32,494 nucleotides of DNA from Pseudomonadota bacterium (GCA_021325655.1 JAJPGT010000051.1:1-32494), one strand, 5' to 3'; positions 23,004 through 32,058 are shown, numbered from the stretch's first letter. Made by a program: numbers and translations. Notes: generated by a model from the sequence alone, not told the origin.

Positions 23004-23070
23004 GTTGTTCCGTGGCTGGTGCCGGACGCGCGGGAGTGCGCGGGCGGCACGCACAGTCGAGGGGACAACG

Positions 23071-24492
23071 ATGCTCGAAATGGGGATGGGGACAGACCTG
23101 CTCCAGCAGCAACGCCAGGAGATGAAGGTCTGGCCGCGGCTGATCCAGGCCAACGAAATCCTGCAGCTCTCTTCTCAGGACCTTGAACAGCTCATCCAAA
23201 AGGAGCTGGCTGAAAATCCCGCGCTCGAGCTGGTGGAGGCGCAGCACTGCGAAGTGTGCGGCACGGAACTGATGGGCAGCATCTGCCCCCAATGCCTCAG
23301 CCGGCAGAAGAGCACCGAGACCGGGACGGAGCCCTGGGAGGACCCGAGCCCGGGTGTGCGCGATCTCTCGCTCCCGGTAGAAGATGAGGAGCTAGATGTC
23401 TGGGGGCGCGTCGCCTCGGAAGCGACGCTGGCCGAGCGGCTGATCCTCCAGTTACGGGCGATCCTCCCCGCGAAGGACCACCCGATCGCCGAATACTTGG
23501 TCGGTGCCCTGGACGACGATGGCTACCTGCGGATGTCGCTGGACGACATTGCCGAGGCGCTCCAGGTCAGCCGCGCCGAGGTGCAGGCCGTGCTTGCCCA
23601 GCTCCAGTCGCTGGAGCCGATTGGGGTGGGGGCGCGCAACCTGCGAGAGTGTCTGCTCATCCAGCTCAACCACGTGGAGCAGGAGGAGGGGCGTACCAAC
23701 GAGGTTGCCCGCCAGATCCTGGAGCTGGGGCTCCTGGACGACCTCGGCGCGCGCCGCTACAACCGCATCGCCGAGATGCTGAAGGTCAGCCCCGAGCGCG
23801 TCGAGGCGGCGGCTACGTTCATCGGGACCGAGCTGACCCCCTTTCCCGCGCGCCAGCAGTGGGACACTGATCCGGGGGCGCGCCCGGCCCGGACCGGGCG
23901 AGTGCTGCCGGACATCATCATCAGCCGTGAAGGAGACGCCTTCCGAGTCGAGGTGATCGAGTCGCACCGCTTCCGGCTCCAGGTGTCGCCGGTGTATCGC
24001 CAGATGATGAACGAGCTCGACCGCTCACCCCAGCAGTTCTCGGAAGACGACCGCCGCCACGTGAAAGACTATGTCAATCGGGCGAAGCTGTTCCTGGACA
24101 ACATTCGGCAGCGGCGCGAGACGATGCGGAAGATCGCAGAGGTCGTCGTCGAGGAGCAGGACGAGTTTCTTCGCTACGGCATTCGCGCGCTCAAGCCGCT
24201 CACCCGCGCGAAGGTGGCGCAGCGCATTGGCGTCCACGAATCCACCGTCAGCCGGGCTACCAATGGGAAGTTCGCGATGCTGCCGGACGCGCGGGTGATG
24301 CCGATGGCCGATTTCTTCACCCCGAACCTGGCGCCAAAGGACGTGCTGCGCGAGATCCTGCGCACCGCGCCGCGGCTCACCGACGCCGAGATCGCGGAGC
24401 AGCTTGCCCGGGAGCACGGCATCCGCATCGCTCGGCGCACCGTGGCCAAGTACCGCAAACAGCTTGGGATCCTGCCGTCGACCCTCCGCTAG
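23071..24492 (+). CDS. rpoN: RNA polymerase sigma-54 factor with zinc-ribbon insertion
   Basis: The 473-residue alternative sigma factor that needs AAA+ activators. Region I is Leu/Gln-rich (LLQQQRQEMKVWPRLIQANE; LQLSSQDLEQLIQKELAENP). The core-binding domain covers about 110-290. The HTH reads RAKVAQRIGVHESTVSRATN and the RpoN box ARRTVAKYRK (454-463) is intact, so promoter -24 recognition should work. Unusual is a C-x2-C-x8-C-x2-C cluster (Cys60, 63, 72, 75) between region I and the core-binding domain, which looks like a small zinc ribbon. The ATG at 23071 has GAGGGG six nt upstream. No activator gene is in the window. Confidence 0.95.
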   Translation: MLEMGMGTDLLQQQRQEMKVWPRLIQANEILQLSSQDLEQLIQKELAENPALELVEAQHCEVCGTELMGSICPQCLSRQKSTETGTEPWEDPSPGVRDLSLPVEDEELDVWGRVASEATLAERLILQLRAILPAKDHPIAEYLVGALDDDGYLRMSLDDIAEALQVSRAEVQAVLAQLQSLEPIGVGARNLRECLLIQLNHVEQEEGRTNEVARQILELGLLDDLGARRYNRIAEMLKVSPERVEAAATFIGTELTPFPARQQWDTDPGARPARTGRVLPDIIISREGDAFRVEVIESHRFRLQVSPVYRQMMNELDRSPQQFSEDDRRHVKDYVNRAKLFLDNIRQRRETMRKIAEVVVEEQDEFLRYGIRALKPLTRAKVAQRIGVHESTVSRATNGKFAMLPDARVMPMADFFTPNLAPKDVLREILRTAPRLTDAEIAEQLAREHGIRIARRTVAKYRKQLGILPSTLR

Positions 24493-24576
24493 ACCGCCGC
24501 CCGAGCTGGAGAAACTCGAAACGCGCTGCCCCGCAGCCGGTATCATCCGGGCGAGCGCGGGCAGGGAGGTTCGCGG

Positions 24577-25410
24577 GTGCCGCTGCTGGTCATCCCTATT
24601 AATCTCGATCCGACAATCGTGACGCTCGGGCCGCTAGCGTTCACCTGGCATGGCTTCTTCACCGCGGTAGGCCTGGCCGCGGGCGTCTGGCTGGCGGTGC
24701 GGCTCGGCATGGGCTATGGCATGAGTGAGGACGACGTGATGTCGGTGGCGCTATGGGGTGTGATCGGCGGCGTGGTGGGAGCCCGGCTCTGGCACGTCGT
24801 GGACACCTGGCAGCTCTACGCCCAGGACCCACTCGCGATCTTCCGTATCAACGAGGGTGGGCTGGCGATCTACGGCACCGCCGTGGGCGGGCCGCTGGCC
24901 GGGGCGATCTACGCCTGGCGCAAAGGGCTGTCGCTCGGGAAGCTGGCGGACTCCGCCGCGGCGCCGCTGCTGCTCGGCTTCGCCATCGGTCGCGTGGGCG
25001 ACATCATCAACGGCGAGCACCATAGCTTGCCCACTGACCTGCCCTGGGCCTTTATCTACACCAACCCGAACACGCTCGGGCAGAAGGGGATACCAGTGCA
25101 CCCGGCGGTCGCCTACGAGATGCTGTGGGACCTGGTGGTATTCGGGGTGCTGATCTGGCTGCGCGGCCGGGTGCCGCGGCACGGGATGATCTTCTGGACC
25201 GGCGGGCTGCTGTACTCGATCGGGGTGTTTTTCATCCGCTTCTTCCGTGAGGACGCGGTGCTGTGGGCGGCCGGGCTGACCGAGGCGCAGCTCTCGGCGC
25301 TCGTCGGCGGCGTGATCTCGCTCTGGGCGCTGCTGTACCTCGCCTCGCGGGCGCGGAAAGCCGGGACTACGGCCCCCAGCCCGCGCGAGAGCAGCGCCCG
25401 GACCGGTTAG
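24577..25410 (+). CDS. lgt: Prolipoprotein diacylglyceryl transferase
   Basis: A 277-residue membrane enzyme that attaches diacylglycerol to the lipobox cysteine of lipoproteins, such as the binding protein and Sco protein encoded in this window. Seen are about seven helices, GGLAIYGTAVGG (94-105) and the signature GRVGDIINGEHH (138-149, Arg139 catalytic region; the usual Asn after Gly is Asp here), then IPVHPAVAYEMLWD and FFIRFFREDA. The start is a GTG at 24577 with GGGAGG 7 nt upstream. Its stop lies 1 nt from the convergent anti-sigma gene stop, leaving no room for a terminator between them. Confidence 0.93.
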   Translation: MPLLVIPINLDPTIVTLGPLAFTWHGFFTAVGLAAGVWLAVRLGMGYGMSEDDVMSVALWGVIGGVVGARLWHVVDTWQLYAQDPLAIFRINEGGLAIYGTAVGGPLAGAIYAWRKGLSLGKLADSAAAPLLLGFAIGRVGDIINGEHHSLPTDLPWAFIYTNPNTLGQKGIPVHPAVAYEMLWDLVVFGVLIWLRGRVPRHGMIFWTGGLLYSIGVFFIRFFREDAVLWAAGLTEAQLSALVGGVISLWALLYLASRARKAGTTAPSPRESSARTG

Positions 25411-25411
25411 C

Positions 25412-25639
25412 TCAGGGGTACTGGCGCAGCACCTTCTGGACTCGTTCGCGGAGGGCGTCGGGAGCTCGCTCCTCGCCGCAGCAGCGCTTCACCAGCCGCT
25501 TGACGCTCGCCTCGAACTTGAACATGTTCACGCAGGGCGGGCAAGCTTCCAGGTGGCGCTGCACTTCGGCGACCTCGGCCTCGCTTAGCTCGCGGTCCAG
25601 AAAGGTGTAGAGGCGCTCGATGGTTTCGCGGCAGTTCAT
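25412..25639 (-). CDS. Redox-type zinc anti-sigma factor (RsrA-like)
   Basis: A 75-residue ZAS-family anti-sigma factor that would bind and inhibit the ECF sigma encoded just upstream. The zinc motif H-x3-C-x2-C is His29, Cys33, Cys36 (HLEACPPC). Cys3 is the likely fourth ligand. A Cys-Cys pair at 53-54 matches the position of extra cysteines in actinobacterial RsrA. Oxidation of the thiols would release zinc and the sigma factor. Its ATG overlaps the sigma stop (ATGA), so the two are made in a coupled ratio. The redox role is inferred from the cysteine pattern. Confidence 0.88.
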   Translation of the reverse strand: MNCRETIERLYTFLDRELSEAEVAEVQRHLEACPPCVNMFKFEASVKRLVKRCCGEERAPDALRERVQKVLRQYP

Positions 25640-26220
25640 CCGGCCGGCACCCCCTTGGCAATGCCCGCCTCGCGCGCCTGCTCTCGGAGCGCTCGCTGCA
25701 GTAGCCGGCGACCCCGGAACAGGCGGGACATCACTGTCCCCTTTTTCACTCCCATCGCCTCTGCCATCTCGTTGTAGCTCAACCCTTCGACGTCGGCCAG
25801 CAGCACCGCCAGCCGGTACGGGGCGGGGAGCTGCTCGATCGCCCGCCGCACGTCCTCGGCGGCCAGCCGGTCGAGCACCTCGGCCTCCACGTTGTCGTCG
25901 GACGCCACGCTCTGCGCCAGGGTGCGGTCCGTCTTCGCGTCTTCCGACTGGTCCAGCGAGGCGACGCGGGGCTGGCTGCTGTTCTTACGGTAGCGGTTGA
26001 TGTAGGCGTTGGTGAGGATGCGAAACAGCCAGGCGCGGATGTTGGTGCCCGGGGTGTACTGATTGAAAAAGCGGAAGGCGCGCAGATAGGTCTCCTGCAC
26101 CAGGTCTTCGGCGTCCTGCGGATTGCGGGTCATCCGGAGCGCGGTGCGATAGAGCGCATCAAGGTGCTCCATCGCCTCGCGCTCGAACTGCTCACGGGTG
26201 TGTTCGAGGGTCTCGGCCAT
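25636..26220 (-). CDS. ECF sigma factor, SigR/RpoE-like (thiol-stress group)
   Basis: A 194-residue extracytoplasmic-function sigma factor. Region 2 (about 17-85) has [20 protein letters not shown] and [20 protein letters not shown], wording typical of the SigR/SigH group. Region 4 (about 130-180) has [27 protein letters not shown] and [14 protein letters not shown]. The longer stretches are quoted in family terms only. The ATG at 26220 fits the family N-terminus; the frame upstream to 26325 is unrelated. A GGAAT-N18-GTT promoter at 26294-26319 is what this sigma group recognises, so it probably drives its own operon with the anti-sigma gene. Confidence 0.93.
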   Translation of the reverse strand: MAETLEHTREQFEREAMEHLDALYRTALRMTRNPQDAEDLVQETYLRAFRFFNQYTPGTNIRAWLFRILTNAYINRYRKNSSQPRVASLDQSEDAKTDRTLAQSVASDDNVEAEVLDRLAAEDVRRAIEQLPAPYRLAVLLADVEGLSYNEMAEAMGVKKGTVMSRLFRGRRLLQRALREQAREAGIAKGVPAG

Positions 26221-26233
26221 ACGACTGGCCGGG

Positions 26234-26239
26234 ACTATA
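26234..26239 (-). promoter_or_regulatory. Possible second -10 (TATAGT) near the sigma gene
   Basis: Minus-strand TATAGT lies 13 nt before the ATG at 26220. It would give a nearly leaderless basal transcript. No -35 was seen. Confidence 0.25.
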
Positions 26240-26293
26240 GCAGCCGCCGGGGAGCACCCGCGAACAACCAGCTCCGTGTCCGCCGTCTGATGC

Positions 26294-26319
26294 AACGTGC
26301 GCGCGCGGCGCGCTATTCC
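26294..26319 (-). promoter_or_regulatory. SigR-type promoter GGAAT-N18-GTT
   Basis: On the minus strand, GGAAT (26319-26315) is followed by exactly 18 nt and then GTTG (26296-26293). This is the known SigR/SigH consensus (GGAAT, 18-19 nt, GTT). It sits ~75 nt upstream of the sigma ATG and points at it. Confidence 0.65.
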
Positions 26320-26335
26320 GGTCAACTCCGGGGAT

Positions 26336-27928
26336 TTAATGCACGCGTTTGGCGTAGCCCTGCCAGTAGCGCTCGCGCAAGGCGGCCTTGGCGATCTTGC
26401 CGGTGCCTGTCTTTGGCAGCTCGGGGAGAAACTCCACCGCTCGGGGCGCCTTGAAGTGGGCGATCCGCTCGCGGCAGAACGCGATCAGCTCCTCCGCGGT
26501 CGCCGACGCCCCGGGCTTGAGGACCACCAGGGCCCGGGGCACCTCGCCCCAGTAGTCGTCGGGCGCCGCGATCACCGCGGCCTCCAGCACCGCCGGGTGG
26601 CGATACAGGGTGTTCTCGATCTCCACCGAGGAGATGTTCTCGCCACCGGAAATAATGATGTCCTTCTTACGATCGACAATCAGCAGATAGCCGTGCTCGT
26701 CCACCACCGCCATGTCGCCGGTGAAGAACCAGCCGTCGCGGATCACCGCGGCCGTCTCCTCGGGCCGCCGCCAGTAGCCCGGCATCACCACGTCGCCGCG
26801 GGCGACGATCTCGCCGACCTCCTGGCCGTTCGGCTGCACCTCCTGGCCCAGCGGGTTCACCACCCGCACCTCGACGCCGGGGATCGGCAGCCCGGTCTTC
26901 GCCTTGAAGACTGCCTGCTCCTCCAGTGGGAAGCGGCGCAGCTCGGGCTTCAGGTGGGCGATGGTGAGGATCGGGGAGGTCTCGGTGAGGCCGTAGCCGG
27001 CGAAGCAGTCGCAGCCGAATGTCTCCATCGCCGCGGTGACGAAGCTGGGCGGCATCGGCGCCCCACCGACCACCACCTGCCGCAGGCTCGATAGGTCATA
27101 CTGAGCGCGCTCGGGTGCGTTGAGCAGCGCGTTGAGCATGGTGGGCACCAGGCCGCAGCTCGTTACCCGCTCCTGCTGGACCAGCGTGAAGAAGCTGGCC
27201 GGAGTGAACTGGCGGAGGATGACATGGCGGGCGCCGACGGCGGTGACGGCGTGGGGCGCTCCCCAGCCGTTGACGTGGAACAGGGGAATGGTGTGGAGCT
27301 GCACGTCGCGATCGGTCAGGCCCAGCGCAACCACCATGTTCATTCCATTCGCGTACAGGTTGCGGTGGGTCAGCATCACGCCCTTCGGCTGTCCGGTCGT
27401 TCCGCTGGTGTAAAACAGCTCCGCCACGTCAATTTCGTCGATCTCTGCCCGCGCGGGTGGATCGGCCGGCGCGGCCGCCAGCAATACTTCGTAGCTCGGC
27501 CAGGCGGGCGAGGCGTCGCCCGCGCCGTTGCTCAGCAGGATGAAGCGCCGCAGCGAGGCCAGGTGCGGCTCAATGGTGCGGGCGACGGGCAGCAGCGGCG
27601 GATCGACGCACAGCAGCCTGGCCTCGGCGTCGTTCAGGATGAAGGCCAGTTCGCTCGGGCTGAGGCGGACGTTGAGCGGCAGCAGGATAGCGCCAATCTG
27701 AACCACCCCGAAGTACGCTTCGAGCAGGCGGTGGCAGTTGAGGCTGAGGAACGCTACCCGGTCGCCTGGCTGGACGCCGAGGGAGCGGAGGGCGTGCGAG
27801 AGGCGGTTCACCCGGGCGCCGAATTCGGCGTAGGTCCAGCGCTCGGCGCCGCAGACCACGCCCACCGTGTCCGGGTAGACGCGTGTCGCGCGGTCGAGAA
27901 ATCGGAGTGGGGTTTGTGGTACCTGCAT
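26336..27928 (-). CDS. Acyl-CoA synthetase (AMP-forming), long/medium chain fatty acid type
   Basis: A 530-residue member of the ANL superfamily that activates a carboxylic acid to acyl-AMP and then acyl-CoA. The P-loop-like motif [16 protein letters not shown] is at 173-188, GYGLTETSP at 311-319, the hinge region [17 protein letters not shown] then [15 protein letters not shown], and the catalytic lysine in [10 protein letters not shown] near the C-terminus. The ATG at 27928 has GGAGG six nt upstream; the longer frame to 28000 is unrelated. Its relatives act on medium or long-chain fatty acids, but substrate cannot be fixed. It lies upstream of the sigma gene promoter on the same strand and is divergent from the glycosyltransferase. 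Confidence 0.93.
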   Translation of the reverse strand: MQVPQTPLRFLDRATRVYPDTVGVVCGAERWTYAEFGARVNRLSHALRSLGVQPGDRVAFLSLNCHRLLEAYFGVVQIGAILLPLNVRLSPSELAFILNDAEARLLCVDPPLLPVARTIEPHLASLRRFILLSNGAGDASPAWPSYEVLLAAAPADPPARAEIDEIDVAELFYTSGTTGQPKGVMLTHRNLYANGMNMVVALGLTDRDVQLHTIPLFHVNGWGAPHAVTAVGARHVILRQFTPASFFTLVQQERVTSCGLVPTMLNALLNAPERAQYDLSSLRQVVVGGAPMPPSFVTAAMETFGCDCFAGYGLTETSPILTIAHLKPELRRFPLEEQAVFKAKTGLPIPGVEVRVVNPLGQEVQPNGQEVGEIVARGDVVMPGYWRRPEETAAVIRDGWFFTGDMAVVDEHGYLLIVDRKKDIIISGGENISSVEIENTLYRHPAVLEAAVIAAPDDYWGEVPRALVVLKPGASATAEELIAFCRERIAHFKAPRAVEFLPELPKTGTGKIAKAALRERYWQGYAKRVH

Positions 27929-28023
27929 CTCGCGCCTCCGCGGCCCGCTCGGGGCACTCAGCCGTACCCTGAGCATGGCCCGGGGGCGCCAGCCTGTCAA
28001 TCCCCGGCCCCGCGAGCGCAGCG

Positions 28024-29199
28024 ATGAGCGAGCCGATCCGGGTGCTGATGGTCAGCGGGGAGTACCCGCCCCAGTTCGGCGGGGTGGGCGACTATACCGC
28101 GCGACTGTGCGCGGCGCTGCGGCCGGAGGCGGTACGAGTGGCGCTGCTGACAGGCGGCGCCACCAGGGTGCTGGAGCACTGCGCGAAGGTCGGCAATCCC
28201 ATCTGGGTGGCGCGCGGGGTTCCACGCTGGGGCGTGGGCACCTACCGGGCGGTGCTGGGCGCCGCGCAGCGGCTGGGGGCGGACGTCGTCCACGTGCAGT
28301 ACCAGGCTGGTGCCTACCAGCTTCAGGCGGCGGCCAACCTGCTCCCGCTCTGGATGCGGCTCCGTGCGCCGTGGCTGCGGGCGGCGGTGACGTTCCACGA
28401 TCTCCGCCCGCCGTATCTGTTCCCGAAGGCGGGGCCGCTGCGGCCGGCCATGGTCCGGCTGATGGCGGACATGGCGCACGGCGTCGTCTGCACCGAGCCG
28501 GCCGATCTGGCGGCGCTGGGAACGCGGCCCGGTCGGCGCTGGATTCCCCTGGCGAGCAATATCGACTGCGCCCCACCGCCGGACTTCGAGCCGCAGGCCT
28601 GGCGTCGCGCACGGGGCTTGCCCGTCGACGCCCCGCTGGTCGGCTTCTTCGGCTTTCTCAACGCCAGCAAAGGCGTCGAGACGCTGCTGCGGGCGCTGGC
28701 GCAGCTTCCCGAAGCCCGGCTGGCGCTGCTGGGGGCGGAAGCCGGCCCGAGCGACGCGACCGACCGGCGCGAGGCCCAGCGCCTGCGGGCGCTGGCGGCG
28801 TCGCTCGGGTTGGAGGGCCGGGTGTGGCGGAGCGGGTCGCTCCCAGCGGCAGAACTGTCGGCGGCACTGCTCGCCTGCGACGTCATTGCGTTGCCGTTCG
28901 TTGATGGCGCGTCGGGGCGGCGGGGGAGCTTGCTCGCGGCGCTCACGCATGGGCGAGCGGTGGTGACCACGCACGGGCCGCAGGCGGGGGTGGTGACCGA
29001 GGGCCAGGACGCGCTGCTGGTGCCGCCCGGCGACAGCACCGCACTCGCGGACGCGCTGCGGAACGTGCTCCAGAGCTCGGAACTGCGAGCGCGGCTGGAG
29101 CAGGGGGCGCGGCGGCTGGCCGCGCGATTCACCTGGCCGGCAATCGCCCGGGCGCACGAGGAATGGTACGCCGAGCTGGCGCGCGCCCCGCGGCGCTGA
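28024..29199 (+). CDS. Glycosyltransferase family 4 (GT-B)
   Basis: A 391-residue retaining glycosyltransferase that uses a nucleotide-sugar donor in the cytoplasm. The N-terminal half starts VLMVSGEYPPQFGGVGDY, the classic GT4 glycine-rich acceptor loop. The C-terminal half has GFFGFLNASKGVETLLRAL and ends with DALLVPPGDSTALADAL. The E-x7-E donor motif is weak: the region reads G-R-R-G-S-L-L-A-A-L-T-H-G-R-A, with the first Glu apparently replaced. It stands alone between the divergent acyl-CoA synthetase gene and nrdJ. The acceptor is unknown. No RBS is obvious before the ATG. Confidence 0.88.
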   Translation: MSEPIRVLMVSGEYPPQFGGVGDYTARLCAALRPEAVRVALLTGGATRVLEHCAKVGNPIWVARGVPRWGVGTYRAVLGAAQRLGADVVHVQYQAGAYQLQAAANLLPLWMRLRAPWLRAAVTFHDLRPPYLFPKAGPLRPAMVRLMADMAHGVVCTEPADLAALGTRPGRRWIPLASNIDCAPPPDFEPQAWRRARGLPVDAPLVGFFGFLNASKGVETLLRALAQLPEARLALLGAEAGPSDATDRREAQRLRALAASLGLEGRVWRSGSLPAAELSAALLACDVIALPFVDGASGRRGSLLAALTHGRAVVTTHGPQAGVVTEGQDALLVPPGDSTALADALRNVLQSSELRARLEQGARRLAARFTWPAIARAHEEWYAELARAPRR

Positions 29200-29254
29200 C
29201 CACTGGCCGCCCACCCCCCGAGTGCATTTGTGACGCCGGACCACGCCCCGGGGC

Positions 29255-29283
29255 TTGACGAACACAACATCTTGTGTAAGACT
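29255..29283 (+). promoter_or_regulatory. nrdJ promoter
   Basis: TTGACG (29255-29260) and a weak -10, TAAGAC(T), at 29277-29283. The first NrdR box lies inside the spacer, so repressor binding would block RNA polymerase. Confidence 0.5.
29262..29277 (+). promoter_or_regulatory. NrdR box 1
   Basis: ACACAACATCTTGTGT, a 16-bp near-palindrome fitting the NrdR box consensus (acac...gtgt). NrdR represses ribonucleotide reductase genes when (d)ATP is high. Confidence 0.8.
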
Positions 29284-29292
29284 AGTGTTCGG

Positions 29293-29308
29293 ATACAAGA
29301 TGTTGTGT
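29293..29308 (+). promoter_or_regulatory. NrdR box 2
   Basis: ATACAAGATGTTGTGT. It is 15 bp downstream of box 1 (31 bp centre to centre, about three helical turns), the classic paired spacing for NrdR. The two boxes are also inverted copies of each other over 14 bp. Confidence 0.8.
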
Positions 29309-29351
29309 CCTGCCCCGTTCTGTCGGGATACTCTGTGTTTGGAGACGGCAG

Positions 29352-31919
29352 ATGGCCCGCGACTTGCTCGCCGCCGACGCGCGTGCGAATGGCCCTGGCG
29401 ACCTCTTCCGGCAGCCGGCGGATCTCCCTGATCCCGTCCTCTCGCGCAACGGGCAGACGGTGCTGGAGAAGCGCTACCTGCGCCGGGATGGCAAGCGGGT
29501 GCTGGAGACCCCGGGCGGCGCGTTCTGGCGGGTCGCCACGGAGATCGCCCGCGGCAGCGCCAGGTACGTCGGGGCGGCGCAGGTAGAAAGCCTGGCGCGC
29601 CAGTATTACCTGATGATGGCGAAGCTGGAGTTCCTGCCGAACTCGCCGACGCTGATGAATGCTGGCAAGGGCAATGGGCTGCAGTACTCCGCCTGCTACG
29701 TGCTGCCTGTGGGCGACTCGATGGCAGAGATCTTCGAGACCAACAAGCGGGCGGCGCTGATTCACCAGTCAGGCGGAGGAACCGGGTTCGCCTTCTCGCG
29801 GCTGCGCCCGGCCGGTGACGTGGTGGGCTCCACTGGCGGAGTAGCCAGCGGCCCGGTTTCCTTCCTGGAGGTGTACAACGCCTCCACTGAGAGCGTGAAG
29901 CAGGGTGGCACCCGGCGCGGCGCGAACATGGGCATCCTGCGCGTCGACCACCCAGACATCCTGAAGTTCATCGACGCGAAGCGCGAGCTGAACGAGCGGA
30001 ACCGGGCGGCGTTCGAATCGGTAGCCGCCTACCTGAGCCCGGAGCAGCAGCGGACGTTGAAGCGCGCTCTGCTGGAAGGGCAGATCGCCAACTTCAATAT
30101 CTCGGTCGCCGTCACCGATCGCTTCATGGAAGCGCTGTACCGTGACGCCGAGTACGAGCTGATCAACCCGCGCACCGGCGAGGTGACGGGCAAGCTCGCC
30201 GCCAGGGCCGTCTTCCAGAAGATGGTGGAGAACGCCTGGGAGACGGGCGACCCCGGCGTGGTCTTCATCGACCGCATCAACGCCGGGCCGGCCAACCCCG
30301 TCCCGAGCATGGGGCCGATTGAGGCGACAAACCCGTGCGGCGAGCAGCCGCTGTATCCGAACGAGGCGTGTAATCTCGGGTCGATCAACCTCGTCAAATT
30401 CGTGCGCCCGGAGGCTGGGGTTGGCAGCGGGCACGCGGGCGTGGCGGCACACGGAAACGGGGCGGTCAACGGCGCTGCCCGTGGCCACACCCCGGGGCAG
30501 GCACGCAGCGGTATCCCCACCGCCTGGCGTGACCGAATCGACTGGGAGCGGCTGGGCGAGACGGTCCGGCTGGCGATTCGGTTCCTGGACGACGTCATCG
30601 AGGTCAACCCCTATCCCGACGAGCTGATCGACCGGGCGGTAAAGGCGAATCGGCGCGTGGGTCTGGGGGTGATGGGCTGGGCCGACGTGCTGACGCGGCT
30701 GGAGGTGGCGTACGACAGCCCGGAGGCGCTCGAGCTGGCCGAGACGCTGATGAAATTCATCCAGGACACCGCAGAGGACGAGTCGGTGCGGCTGGCGGAG
30801 GAGCGCGGGCCGTTCCCGAACTGGCCCAAGAGCATCTACCGCGATGGGCCGCCGCGCCGCAACGCTACCGTGACGACCATCGCCCCGACCGGGACGATCA
30901 GCATCATCGCCGGCTGCTCCAGTGGGATCGAGCCGATCTTCGCGCTCGCGTTCGACCGCAGGGGCTCGCTGGATGGACAGCTCTCGGTAGAGGTGAACGA
31001 ATACTTCGTCGAGATCGCCAAGAAGCACGGCTTCTGGAGCGACACGTTGGCGCAGCAGCTCGCGCGCCATGGGACGGCGCGCGGAGTGGACGATGTGCCG
31101 CTGCACTGGCAGCGGGTCTTCGCCACCGCGCACGACATCGCCCCCGAGTGGCACGTGCGGATTCAGGCCGCCTGGCAGAAGCACACCGAGAACGCGGTCT
31201 CCAAAACCATCAACCTGCCCCACGACGCCAGCGTGGAGGACGTGGCCAAGGCGTACCGGCTGGCCTACGAGCTGGGCTGCAACGGGATCACCGTGTACCG
31301 CGACGGCTCCAAGGAGGGTGTGCTCCACGTGGGCACGGGCGGTGGGAGCCAGGTGGCCCCCGCGGCCACTGCCGCGCCAGCCAGCGAACCGGTGAGCGTG
31401 CTCAGCCTCCGGCCCCGACCACGGGCGCTGCGGGGGGTGACGTTCCGCCAGGAGACCCCGCTGGGTACCGCGTACATCACCATCAACGAAGACGAGTACG
31501 GGCAGCCGTACGAGGTGTTCGTCAACCAGGGCAAGGCCGGCTCCGACGTCGCCGCGCTCGCGGAGGCGATCGGCAAGCTGACCAGCATCGTCCTGCGGAC
31601 GCCGTCGCCGATGCCACCGCGGGAGCGGCTCAGCCACGTCGCCCGCAAGCTGCGCGGGATCGGCGGCTCCAGCAGCATCGGCTTCGGGGCGCAGCGAGCG
31701 CGGAGCCTGCCCGACGCCGTGGCGAAGGTGCTGGAGGACTACCTGGGGAGCACCGAGGGCGCGGCAGGGGCAGCGCTGCCCGCGCCACAGGAGCAGCTCG
31801 CACTGCCGCTCGCGCAGGCAACCACTGGGGAGTTCTGCCCGGATTGCGGCAACGCCCTGGTATTCGAAGAGGGCTGCAGCAAGTGCCTGGACGCGAGCTG
31901 TGGGTACAGCCGCTGCTAG
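29352..31919 (+). CDS. nrdJ: Class II (B12-dependent) ribonucleoside-diphosphate reductase
   Basis: An 855-residue enzyme that makes deoxyribonucleotides using adenosylcobalamin, with or without oxygen. Features are LEFLPNSPTLMNAG, QYSACYVLPV (Cys115, first redox cysteine), the active-site segment NPCGEQPLYPNEACNLGSINL with Cys329, TIAPTGTISIIAG, and a C-terminal zinc/redox tail CPDCGNAL...GCSKC...CGYSRC. A Gly/Ala/His-rich insertion at about 351-388 is unusual and probably a surface loop. The ATG at 29352 has GGAG 7 nt upstream. Two NrdR boxes cover the promoter. Vitamin B12 supply must come from genes elsewhere. A 38-nt palindrome follows the stop. Confidence 0.97.
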   Translation: MARDLLAADARANGPGDLFRQPADLPDPVLSRNGQTVLEKRYLRRDGKRVLETPGGAFWRVATEIARGSARYVGAAQVESLARQYYLMMAKLEFLPNSPTLMNAGKGNGLQYSACYVLPVGDSMAEIFETNKRAALIHQSGGGTGFAFSRLRPAGDVVGSTGGVASGPVSFLEVYNASTESVKQGGTRRGANMGILRVDHPDILKFIDAKRELNERNRAAFESVAAYLSPEQQRTLKRALLEGQIANFNISVAVTDRFMEALYRDAEYELINPRTGEVTGKLAARAVFQKMVENAWETGDPGVVFIDRINAGPANPVPSMGPIEATNPCGEQPLYPNEACNLGSINLVKFVRPEAGVGSGHAGVAAHGNGAVNGAARGHTPGQARSGIPTAWRDRIDWERLGETVRLAIRFLDDVIEVNPYPDELIDRAVKANRRVGLGVMGWADVLTRLEVAYDSPEALELAETLMKFIQDTAEDESVRLAEERGPFPNWPKSIYRDGPPRRNATVTTIAPTGTISIIAGCSSGIEPIFALAFDRRGSLDGQLSVEVNEYFVEIAKKHGFWSDTLAQQLARHGTARGVDDVPLHWQRVFATAHDIAPEWHVRIQAAWQKHTENAVSKTINLPHDASVEDVAKAYRLAYELGCNGITVYRDGSKEGVLHVGTGGGSQVAPAATAAPASEPVSVLSLRPRPRALRGVTFRQETPLGTAYITINEDEYGQPYEVFVNQGKAGSDVAALAEAIGKLTSIVLRTPSPMPPRERLSHVARKLRGIGGSSSIGFGAQRARSLPDAVAKVLEDYLGSTEGAAGAALPAPQEQLALPLAQATTGEFCPDCGNALVFEEGCSKCLDASCGYSRC

Positions 31920-31940
31920 CGGAGCCAGGAAGCGCCCATC

Positions 31941-31978
31941 GTCCTGGCCCTGAAGCGGATCCGCTTCAGGGCCAGGAC
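31941..31978. terminator. 38-nt perfect palindrome after nrdJ
   Basis: A 17-bp perfect stem around a central GATC (arm: GTCCTGGCCCTGAAGCG). It starts 21 nt after the nrdJ stop. It has no T-run, but the stem is strong enough to end or protect the transcript from either side. It contains GGATCC at the centre. Confidence 0.65.
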
Positions 31979-32058
31979 CTTGCCGAGAGCAGGGCAGTTG
32001 CCGTAGTATCTTGGAGCGCCACGCGGAGGCGAAGGCTTTTTGCGCAGCGCGGGCGGAT

